DNA of 64,000 bases from Blasia pusilla (Eukaryota > Marchantiophyta > Marchantiopsida > Blasiales). Location of the stretch: the NCBI GenBank assembly GCA_050084515.1, contig CM114273.1:13392001-13456000 (forward strand). The letters run 5' to 3'. Under the pieces are notes generated by a model. That model saw nothing but the letters and a program-made list of their open reading frames with translations. It ran no database searches and was not told the DNA's origin. Numbering within the stretch: position 1 is the stretch's first letter; each line of letters begins with the position of its first letter. A program made the translations under genes and the position numbers. This document shows positions 37,469 to 46,554 of this stretch, piece by piece.

Positions 37469-39718
37469 AAGTGGATATAAAATAATTACTAATGTAAGTT
37501 CGTGTGATGCATGGGTTTAAATTGTTTAACATAGTTCACTCTCAATTTTCATTTAAAATTAATCTTGAACAATTCTATTGGTTGAAATTTCCAAGTGTAA
37601 GGAGAAAAAAAAGGTACGAAAAAATTAGATATATCTAATTTTGCTAAGGAGAAAATGGAAAAAAAGAGAATGCGAATTAAGTTCTTGAGCTATTTTCTAA
37701 CTTGTTCTTTTTAAGATTGAAGATTTTTTTTGAGTATACCTTAAAATTTCCCAAAGTCTCCATATTCCTTTTTTTTTCCCGAGCTTTTAAAGGTCAAAAA
37801 AATTGTTCCAATCTTCATGAAAAATTTTCCAAGTATCCTTCCTACTCCTTATGTGTTCCCTTTTGCTAAAATGCTTTTATTCAAGAGTATTTTCAAGCTT
37901 CAAGATTGTTTATGAGATAAATTTAATACTTACTTATGTTGATTCTTTTCCTCAAAATGATGAGAAGTCGTATTAAAAAGGAAGAAGGCTTCTAACTAGA
38001 TTTCGATATTTTCATCTGAGAATGTATTTTCAGAATACTTTCGGCACATGTTCCGAAATTTAAACTCGAAAATTGTTACACATTTCGAAAGCCTTAAGAT
38101 GGTACTTCTTCATTTGTTGTTGCACCTGCCAGAAAGTATCCATGGGAAACATTTTCAAGTCAAATTTCGAGGATGAAAATACTTTCAGCCGCTGATTTTC
38201 AACCTCATGTCAAACTGCAATCAGCAAAACATATTTTATGAAAACGAATACAGCTAGTTTTTCCATTACCGGATCCTTTACTTGCTGTTTTCCATTTCCA
38301 TTCATCTTACGGAGAGCAGCACGAGCCTGGGATCTAATTTACTAGTGAACTTTGATTTTCCGGTTGATGTTAGTTCAAATGTGTTTCTATGCCAAGCTTC
38401 CAAAAGAGTGATTCCCATTCCTATGAAGGGCCATTCATTTAGGGACGAACCCTGAATAGAGCATGTAATTTCTTCTTCGTAAGATGACAAATGTGGACAA
38501 GAACTGTTCAGTCATTTTTTGTCGTCGTGGACAGGATCAGCCAAAGTGCATCCTAATCGTGTGCTTCCCTGCTTTGGCCAGGAACAATTAGGGGCCTCAT
38601 TTCCTGCTCCTGGACCGTCACTTGAGAGTATTGACCGAGTTCGAAAGTTGTCTCAGTGGCAATGAATAAACCTAAGCTCTGTACGACCTATATGGAGAAA
38701 GTAGATGTTGCATTCCTTACAGCTCCTAAGATAGCGAAAAAATTGCAATTATTAGGTGAAAAGCTTACTTCACCATGTGTACATGAGAAAAATGTGTACC
38801 ACACCCATGCATGATCTCCTACAAAAATGTCCAAAGAGGCATGGGTGGTGCAGATCACTGAGTTTGAAGGACGTTTAATCATCAGAACTCATGAGAAAGC
38901 AAATTACTGTGATGCCAATGCCTCCTTGAGGTCCACGACAGGACACAGACATTTGTGGAACCAATCTTCATGTCTTCAGCATCGAGTCACTCTACAAAGA
39001 GAGCATACATGAGGGCCTATAATATCAGAAGTGAGTGAATAAGAGCTTTCCCATATCTGCTAAGCCCCAATGTAGTCCGCTTACCAGGTTTGGAACAACC
39101 TACTACAGGATAAGGATATCCGGAACTCTGGTAAAATCAACCAACTCATCTTTCTTTATTGAATCAATTTCCAAGGTGGAACTCCCGTGGGTGATCTGGA
39201 AAGATAACAGACATCAAAGCCCAAAGCATGTGTGTTCAACTTGTCCTGTAGTGTTTGAAGAGACCAAAGGTTTTGCAGTGAAGCCCCAAGCACCATAAGA
39301 TCGTCGTGCTGTGGCCAAGGTTTTACGTAAACTTGCAGAGAGGAGATTCCAGCAAAACCACCATAGCACAATTTGTATCATGCACGAGAAATAAACGTAC
39401 AGAAATCTATACAAGGCTGCTATCCTGAGATCATACCCTACTACCAAGGGAAACTACCTATCAGCTACCAAATATGATAGCTGTACAACGTATCTTCTGA
39501 CCTCCATACATTTCATACCAGACATGGTTCAGATCCACGACTGTTGAATTTGCAAGGCTTGCGGGCTGCTTTCACTACATTTGGGAATAAAAAAATACCC
39601 TGTGGAAAGACAGACATAAAACTGTGTAGTTGGATGAGATAAAAGGAATCAAAATTGTTACCATCACTGGTGGAACTGTACATCAATCCCTGAAAACTGA
39701 CTCAAAGGTCTGTGTTTC
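37469..39718. other. Intergenic and bL34 3' flank, nothing recognised
   Basis: 37500-38100 is AT-rich and anonymous. 38300-39700 is closer to host composition and probably includes the bL34 3' UTR, but no exon of a known family was recognised. Confidence 0.4.
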
Positions 39719-41295
39719 CTAAACTGAGAGCCGTCTACGACCCTTTGCCTTCCGACGAGCAAGAACCTTGCGTCCTCCGACAGTTTCCTTTCTGCATGTA
39801 GGGGGGAGTCAACATGTCAGACTTCGTCACTGCCAGAACATCTACTCTTAGGGGCATGGTTTCACACAATGGGACCTCTCCTAGCATTTCATTGCGGGAC
39901 AGAAGTATATAAACAAGGCACGTATTGATTGGGTGTGTTCCACAAAGAAAACTTGCAGTCTCTTGGACAGTGGCCGGAGGCAAAGCGCTCGTTCAATCAT
40001 TACGAATGTAATCTGAGTTTTAGACTCTACATCTCTTCCCTGGACCTATTCCTTGTATCCATAAGACTGTGGAATGCATGATGACCAGATTTCGTTCTTA
40101 GGAAGATGAAGACCCTTGAAACCACACACCAACGTGATATCCGCTCACCTTGCCAGAAAGCCATGAGTTCGTTTACGTTTTATATTGCTTGGTTGATAAG
40201 TACGCTTCGTAGCGCATTCAATTGGGCTGCACCAGGAACGCAAGATCGTGAAGTGGTGATACATTAGTCTTCTCCAAAGCTGTTTATGTGGCAGCTAAAG
40301 CTACATCTTCAACTTGTTTCCGATAACGACGACACGAGCCGAATCGTGAGGCTGAAAAAACCTAGAACTCGAAACTCACTCTGCCAGATTGCGATGGATT
40401 GCATGTTCACAAACTTTTTACATGAGAAAAAAAAGAGGAAATGATTTCATGAATATGACTCTCTACTCTGCCAACGGTGAGCGTCGAAAGGCATGCATTA
40501 AAAAAAAAGTCTCTCATTTATGACAAAATTCGCAAAGGGCTTTGAACGTGAGGGTCGGTCAGGATGGTAGTGAGAAAAGTGTCGGAAGGTTTTAAGTCCA
40601 AGCGAGCCATAACAAGTGCATACCGCGCAGAAATGCAATGGCGAGAGCTCTTACCTTTCCAATTCTTCTAAGCCCGGGCAGTATGCTGCACCAGAAGAAG
40701 CAACACCAAAATTCATGAGTTGGTAGTGAAAGCGCAGGTGACAGAAATCACACTTCGTAGCCATAATCTGCGGAGTCTGAACAGACGACGAGAAAGTGCG
40801 CTATCTCACACAATACACCACCAGACATGAATTCGCTCAGTGGACGGCATTTCGTTCGGCATGACACAAAATCTTCGACGGGAGGAATCACCGAGACTGC
40901 ACTGAAAGAAAACACCACTGACCATCCTGCAGAGCTGTGCGAGGATCGGCGGGCCATCCCGCAGGGTTGACGAGAGCCATCGCCTCCCCGTCTCGAGCCA
41001 ACAATCCCGCTAATCCAAGACCGCTTTGGCACTCCCGCAACGCCAACACATCCTCGCGATCGCCACGAACCAGCAGGCGCCGGGCAGCGAAGCTGCCGAT
41101 CTGCAAATCCCCGCGCTCAGCCGAGGACAGGAAACTGCAAAACGGCGATCCCGTCCCACCACACAATTCCGCCGCTCCTCCGCTCGAAGACAGCAACCTT
41201 CTAGCGTCCTGCACTGCACCGCACGACCTCCCGCGCGCCATGAAAACCACACGCCCTGCGCCCCGCCATGCTCTGGAAATCGAGGCCGCTGCCAT
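39719..41295 (-). CDS. bL34: Organellar large-subunit ribosomal protein bL34 (probably mitochondrial)
   Basis: Small, very basic protein of bacterial-type (organellar) 50S ribosomes. Four minus-strand exons: 40923-41295, 40655-40685, 40149-40226 and 39719-39791 (with stop), in phase, 184 aa. The conserved core spans exons 3 and 4: [19 protein letters not shown], then [18 protein letters not shown] and RRRLSV, the classic KRTxQPS...RxHGF...GRxVLxRRRAKGR pattern. Exon 1 encodes a long Arg/Ser/Ala-rich leader ([14 protein letters not shown], later RRLLSSS) typical of an organelle presequence; the RRLLSSS type suggests mitochondria. The start at 41295 is chosen because the frame opens with MAAAS; an upstream in-frame ATG at 41346 would add 17 residues. 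The exon 1 donor (GATG|GTCAGT) is weaker than the others and is the least certain junction. Only about 42 residues are conserved. Confidence 0.92.
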
Positions 41296-41690
41296 CGCCG
41301 CTCTCCTCCGCTCCGCTGCCCGAAGTCGCTGGGGCCTCCCAAGCAAAGCAAATCGAGAACTCTTCCGCTCCTCCCTTCTTCAAAACAAAATGGACCAAAG
41401 ACTGACTCGGAGTTCCCGACGAACGCTTGCGCGAATCGCGAACACTGCGAAATCGCGATTCGAAGCAAAATATAAACTTTAATATAAACTGGGATGGAAA
41501 ACCCATCCCAAAAAATACCCGCTGGCCAAAACCGGCCCCCAAGAGACTAAGTCCCCCTAACTACCAAAATCACACACCTATTATTAAGTGGACACGCACC
41601 CAAAAGTATATGCTCGGACAAGTTGTAAAATTATGGAGATCCGTCGCCTACAACAAAGTATGGCAGTAGTTAAAAACAGCCCATTTCTCG
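41296..41690. other. bL34 5' flank
   Basis: Contains the likely promoter and 5' UTR of bL34 (minus strand). A small hairpin, GGGATGG and CCATCCC around AAAAC, lies near 41490-41508. No other gene seen. Confidence 0.4.
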
Positions 41691-41691
41691 A

Positions 41692-42660
41692 CTAGAGATG
41701 ATGGGCGCAATCCGTAAGGAACGAGTCAAATCTCTCCCCCATTGCCATGTACATCTCAATGGTTAGGGGGATAAATCGATGTCCGTTATGAAGTCGACTA
41801 TGAATATGAGTCTTCTTTACCGCCGCCGCTCCTTGTACAAGGAGGGAATCCCGCATGGAGTAGTGCCTCTCTCTTTGCACATGGAAGCCACTCTCCCGAG
41901 CAATAGAGAACATAATATCTCGCACTGCATCGTGAGTGGCTATCCTCTCACCCCCAACTGGACACCGCGCCAAATGCACACCAAGTGGATCCCGACTCTG
42001 GCAACACTCGCAATGTGTCGAACCAACCACCGATGGTTGGGGGAGGCCCAATTGGAACCGCATCGCTGTAGTGTAGGTAAGTGGTGCGATGCGGAAAGCC
42101 GGGATGAGGGGGCGAGCCCTCATCCATGAGCCTGCCCTCTTTCTGGAGCAAGAGCAAATACGGGCCCGAACCTACATGGGGATATTCCCATCCGACATAA
42201 TAGCTCTGAACACTGCCTCAAAGTGGGCTTCCATCAAAGAAGATTGGAGCCTAGACTGTCCTGAGGTAACTAGAGAAGAGAAAGTGGGAAGAACTGCTCT
42301 AGCCTCAACAAGAAGGGAGTCTCTACAAGCTCTGAGTGAAGACTAAAGTGGGAAAAGACCATCCTCAACTTGGGAAACATACTTTAAAAGTAGCGGTCTA
42401 TCCCTAACCAAAAATTGGGAGCAAAGGAGGGGTGCTACAATGGCCAAATCCCAAAAAAAGCCAAAGACGCCACTAACTCAATCGCTATAAGACCTACTCC
42501 ACCAAAGGCAACCGACCAAGATTGTCTACGAGCTAACTCCCCCGTGGGGCACTCTAAGGAGTTGGGTCCTAGTAAATTCCCAAACGCCTGCATGATCTTT
42601 CTATCAAAGGATCTATACAAGGAAGAAATATGGCTAGACGTCCACACAGTTCTACAAAGA
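41692..42660 (-). pseudogene. C-terminal fragment of a LINE-type reverse-transcriptase polyprotein
   Basis: The frame at 42123-41692 reads LGLPQPSVVGSTHCECCQS, then DPLGVHLARCPVGGERIATH and DAVRDIMFSIARESGFHVQR. This Cys/His pattern with a following nuclease-like segment is common after the reverse transcriptase of plant and algal non-LTR elements. Upstream on the same strand, 42647-42435 reads WSVAFGGVGLIAIELVASLA, resembling the GGxGL thumb-side segment. The catalytic FADD part is missing and frames are broken. It abuts the left end of gypsy element 2. Confidence 0.65.
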
Positions 42661-42734
42661 TAACCAGGTCTACGAGCGAAACATTATGAGGGTCACCAAG
42701 TAGCAAAAGAATTCAAAGAAACCATGATGAACTT

Positions 42735-42870
42735 GTTGTGCGCATACATATTGCTACACAACATACATCGCTGGTCACATCTACACCACACAACACCGAT
42801 CTTCCCCACACACGGGTAGATCCACACATGTACAGAAATCAACTCATACATATACATGGAGATCACACAA
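42735..42870 (-). repeat. Repeat A (outer copy), 136 bp, direct repeat of 43357-43495
   Basis: Shares TGCGCATACATA at one end and GGAGATCACACAA at the other with 43357-43495, at high identity. The two copies directly abut the 486-bp repeat B on its two sides. On the minus strand each copy starts TTGTGTGATC and ends GCACAAC or CGACAAC, LTR-like TG...CA ends. Confidence 0.85.
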
Positions 42871-43040
42871 CAAAAGTAAAGAGTAGTAAAAACGGCACAT
42901 CCGACCTAAAACTCCACTCCTCAATCTACATCGGCATAATGAGCCTTATTCACCCTATGCTATCAAAGAATCCGGACGCTGGCAACCTAGTCCTATCTCG
43001 CACACATACAAGAGAGGTGCTCCAACGGCCCAACATGAGA

Positions 43041-43182
43041 AAGATGGCTTAGGAAAGCCATCTTCCTCTCTTATATAGGGTTCACAAGAGCCAAAAGGCT
43101 CTTCCCCTAAAAATAACCCTCCCCTTGGTAACCTACGCGCATAGGTTACCAAGGGCGGGTGACCTGGTTAACAAGTCACCCG
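43041..43182. repeat. String of four hairpins in the element-2 LTR (left copy)
   Basis: Arms: 43041-43050 with 43055-43064; 43086-43092 with 43097-43103; 43122-43135 with 43142-43155 (14 bp, perfect); 43156-43163 with 43175-43182. The right LTR keeps all four: 49379-49388/49393-49402, 49421-49430/49435-49444, about 49460-49473/49480-49493 (imperfect), 49494-49501/49512-49519. Confidence 0.85.
43069..43080 (-). promoter_or_regulatory. LTR TATA box (left copy)
   Basis: On the minus strand the LTR reads CCCTATATAAGAGAGG, a good TATA box oriented toward the element. The right LTR has the same motif near 49408-49419; that copy would drive gag. Confidence 0.6.
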
Positions 43183-43356
43183 GTTGTGAAAGACCTCAAC
43201 ATGAAAGTTTTCAGAAACCACGTTCCTGACACAATGGACCTATCCTCAACCTCATCCGACATTGTAGGAAAAAGTTACACTCAAGATAGTCTGCAGGCTC
43301 CTACGCCCCGCCCCATCCACGATAGATCTTGGCCTATCGGCTACTCAGATGTGACA

Positions 43357-43495
43357 GTTGTCGTGCGCATACATATCGCTACATAACATACATCGTTGGT
43401 CACATCTACACCACACAACACCGATCTTCCCCACTCATGGGTAGATCCACACATGTACAAAAATCAACTCATACATATATATGGAGATCACACAA
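43357..43495 (-). repeat. Repeat A' (inner copy), 139 bp, next to the polypurine tract
   Basis: Second copy of repeat A. It follows the polypurine tract directly, which is where a 3' LTR should begin, so A'+B together may be the 3' LTR. Confidence 0.85.
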
Positions 43496-43507
43496 CTGCC
43501 CCCCTAG
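43496..43507 (-). promoter_or_regulatory. Polypurine tract of element 2
   Basis: CTAGGGGGGCAG on the minus strand, immediately before TTGTGTGATC. This is the usual position of the plus-strand primer just upstream of the 3' LTR. Confidence 0.65.
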
Positions 43508-43562
43508 TTGGCATTTGGATCCCCCCCAACTCCACATAGAAAATATCACATCTCTCTAACAT

Positions 43563-44093
43563 GACCTACTACCCTATACACATCTCGGACACATCCATCG
43601 TCCCGTGGGAACTACATTAAGAGGGGGGATTCAGACATGACATATGCCACCCTCGAGAACAACCATCACATACCAACATGGTGGCTGCACCCCTCGCAGA
43701 TCCGCACAACATACACCTCAAGCTTGCAGATACCACTGCCAAGCTCGGATCCACTATCTCGTCTATATTCGGAAGATAACATGGTGCACAATTGTGCACA
43801 TGATCCTTCCAAACCATACCATCCCGTCCCTCCAACATGAGGACTCCGGTCCGTAATACCTCGCGCACACGTAGGATCGTGCGCCCTAGAGTGACATCTA
43901 GCGTCGTGGGTGCCGCTTGCTGTAAATACACGTAATCTCCACGATGAAACCTCATATTCCCTGGACGATAACCTCCTCCACGAATGGTCGCGTACCTCAA
44001 TGTATCTCTATGCTGAGCAATAGCTAAGTTCTCAAAGGCCATAGGCATAACTCTACGAAAATCTCCGCCCTCTGAGGACACGCTCGTATCCAC
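43563..44093 (-). pseudogene. Integrase C-terminal domain with a C-terminal PHD finger (element 2)
   Basis: The frame carries a GPY/F-type integrase tail (FHRGDYVYLQQAAP, then VLRTGVLMLEGRDGMVWKDH) followed by a C4HC3 PHD finger: C-x2-C, MLVCDGC, RGWHMSCLNPP. PHD fingers bind histone H3 tails; in an integrase they could steer insertion to particular chromatin, as chromodomains do in chromoviruses. The last two cysteines (WMCPRC) are present about 15 residues on but in another frame: a run of six C (43622-43627 region, minus strand) shifts the frame just before them. The open frame therefore ends at 43617, and the finger is complete only across that break. This is one protein with the integrase core just upstream (44470-44135), split by another frame break. 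Confidence 0.8.
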
Positions 44094-44134
44094 ACATCTG
44101 GATCATCAAGATCTAACACCTTCGCCATGTCCCG

Positions 44135-44595
44135 TCAAATGGCTGCAGGTAAATCTGGCTCTCTCCCAAAGAGCAAAAAATACAGTGAAAATAACACCAA
44201 GGATGCCTGCCGACTAAAGCGATAACCCATAGCCAACCATGGCAATTGTAGGTCCCACTCCCTAAACTGTCCCCGCTGCAAGCCATACTTGCGCAATCCT
44301 CTCTTCAATGTCTGTACCACTCTCTCCGCCAACCCATCCTGCTCGGGATGATCTCTCAACGTGGTGCGGTGATCTATCAGCGCCTGATCATACAAAGCTT
44401 GAAACTCTCCCCTGAACTCGGTACCCTGGTCAGTCAACACCTCCGCCGATGCACCAAAGTGACTAAGCACACGATCTAGAAATTCATAAGTTGTTCCCTC
44501 GCTTCGCCTTGTTTGGTAGTGCCACCAACTCTATCCACTTGGAGAAATGCTCCACCATGACCAACACGTACCTGTGATGACGCCCCCTTAATGGC
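44135..44595 (-). pseudogene. Integrase catalytic core (element 2), N-terminally deleted
   Basis: Reads LAGPLPLRG, then HRYVLVMVEHFSKWIELVAL, LTDQGTEFRGEF, and DHPEQDGLAERVVQTLKRGL, the standard Ty3/gypsy integrase core. The second aspartate (TDQGTEF) and the glutamate (LAERV) of the DDE triad are present. The first aspartate position (usually VDLAGP) reads VGLAGP, and the HHCC zinc-binding domain is missing: sequence directly upstream is methyltransferase. A frame shift lies near 44490. Confidence 0.85.
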
Positions 44596-44599
44596 AAAG

Positions 44600-45335
44600 G
44601 TCCCGCAAGGCCAACCGTGGTCTATCATCCCGTGTCACCACCTGAGATCGACGCCTTGAGCCCAAAATAGCATTCATTGTGAGATGTGGTGCTCTCTGGA
44701 CTCCATTGTATGCTTGACTCAATACCTCTGATGGTATCAGGTTCGTCCACCACAGTCGTGGACGATGGGCACGTGATCCAACTCTCGCCGCATCTAATAA
44801 CATAGCAGGTCCTAACCAGGACCTCACCTGATGCACACTCGTCATCACACGTGCACGAGTGTCTCCCAACAATGGCACGTTCTCCAAAATGTACGTTGGA
44901 GAACATGTCTGACTCTCCTCCAAGTGTCCAACTACTCGCAGCATCTCCCAAAACATCCCTGACCTCGGATCCTGCAATCCAAATCCTTGTCCAGGTGATG
45001 AATGACCCTGACATGGCCATCCGAGAAATCACCAAATGATGGTGCTAACTCTATCTAGATCCTGCGCCCCCACCAAAGAGATGTCGGCACGTAGTATATG
45101 CTGATATCCCCGTACTGCAGATACCGGCAACAACTCAGGTCGCCACGCGACGTAATGATACTCGCCGCGCGGTCTCATCTTTCTCTACATAAAGGTACTG
45201 ATGCACCCGTATGCTTGCCTGCAATACTGGAGCCAATCGGGTGCTAATCCCTCCAAAGAGATCTAACACCCTAACACCCTCCTGTAGGCACTGCCACACA
45301 ACGGGGTTGGTATCTAGTGGGGTCAACGTCTCCAC
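44600..45335 (-). pseudogene. Retroelement-borne cytosine-5 DNA methyltransferase domain (element 2)
   Basis: Parallel to the element-1 domain. Motif I is intact here as VLDLFGGIST (~45260). An FLGWPCQGHSS motif IV with the catalytic cysteine lies near 45010, preceded by an in-frame stop. Motif VI is TYILENVPLLGD (~44890), and motif VIII GSRAHRPRLWWTNLIP (~44760). The reading continues to SQVVTRDDRP, where element 1 goes on into its C-terminal part but element 2 switches to the integrase, so the C-terminal motifs (IX/X) are deleted. Two copies with the same motif order and position show the domain belongs to the element family and is not a chance insertion. Enzymatic activity cannot be expected from this copy. 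Confidence 0.87.
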
Positions 45336-45709
45336 TCCAAGAGCCCAATCGCCACGTGACTCTCGCTGCTCCGGGATAAAAGCATGACTCCACGCCTACC
45401 TCACGAGGTCTTCGGCACTCCTTTGTAGCTCTCGAGTCGTATCCCACAATGGTGAAGAGGTCTCGCCAACATGGGAAGAGACACCCGCCATGGCATGTCT
45501 CTCCGTGGGACTATCCGCTACTAGGACATCCTCCGCATGAGCGTTCCCCTCCAACAACTCTCTGGCTAGCTAACACTACCTGTGAAAGCTGCCAACGTGG
45601 TCATAGACTCGTCTCGTGATCGACCACATTGTCTCGCAAACTGCACGGGTAACTGACTCATCCGGCCGTCACCTGACCACCATTGTGGCCGATAAGCAAT
45701 GGTCTCCTC

Positions 45710-46306
45710 CTAGAAGTCAAGGATGAATCCTAGGGGATATAACATTGTACTCCCCACCAACACATGGTACGACTCAGCTGGTGTCCTAATCGCACGTGTG
45801 CGCACCATAGCACTATCCGTCGCACGCTCTGGCTGGACTTTGACAACTATCTCTTGTCGAGTCATATACTGCGTGGGTGACATGCCCCCAATTGAGGTCT
45901 GTATCTGGAAGGGACAAGGCTCAATGTCGGCCTTTCGTAACCCTAACACTAAACACGTTGCCTTCCCTAACATCAAGGGTTGCGCTCCCGAATCAAGTAG
46001 GACGCGCTGCGGATGGTATACTGTCCCTGTCACACTAACCAAGCGAAATACTCCAACTTGGTTATCCAGTAATTCTACTCCACGTGTCACCACTGCTCGC
46101 TCTATGGCTGGTCGAGCTGGCATTTCTACCAACTTTGCTGCCGCCTCATGCCATGACTCTGTGGGGAACGTCCCGAGCACCAGCCCTGAGGGCAAGTCCA
46201 CCACCTCCTCAACTACGTCTGAACAAGAAGCAATCACCTCTCCACGCTCACACAACGTGGTGGCCAGTCGGAACACCTCAGCTGGTCCAACTCCCAACGT
46301 CGCCAA
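45710..46306 (-). pseudogene. Retropepsin-like aspartic protease (element 2)
   Basis: A 198-aa uninterrupted frame with the active-site signature VLLDSGAQPLMLGKA (D-S-G) about two-thirds along and a following GLRKADIEPCPFQIQTSIGG. It cleaves gag-pol. It is better preserved than the element-1 copy. A spacer of ~370 bp with stops separates it from methyltransferase motif I; element 1 keeps an open frame there (33221-32900). Confidence 0.8.
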
Positions 46307-46554
46307 CCTATGGCAGAATATAGTGGAGTCTGACTCACTCTGGTGGCACCTCCAACACTAGGGTCGATACTGACTCCACTCGAGCCGGCATAGGAGTTGT
46401 CACTCCAACTCCTCGTGACGTCGACGTAGGTGCCTGAGCTGTAGGCGCCGCTGGTCGTCAAGGCACCATCGATGGTGTGTGTAGTGCCTCCGACAATGTG
46501 AATGACTAGGGAACCCTTGCCTGCCGCCCATCGGTCCCCTCTGGTGGGTCAATC

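Larger units (their letters stand above)
42871..43356 (-). repeat. Repeat B, left copy (LTR body of element 2), 486 bp
   Basis: Aligns with 49207-49689 over its full length (GAGTAGTAAAAACGGC to GGCTACTCAGATGTGACA). On the element's strand it begins TGTCACATCTGAG. It contains a TATA motif and four consecutive hairpins. Confidence 0.9.

Noticed and set aside
40937-41482. Plus-strand open frame of 181 aa opposite bL34 exon 1
   Set aside because: It arises from the GC-rich presequence exon on the other strand; the minus-strand frame joins to the conserved bL34 core.
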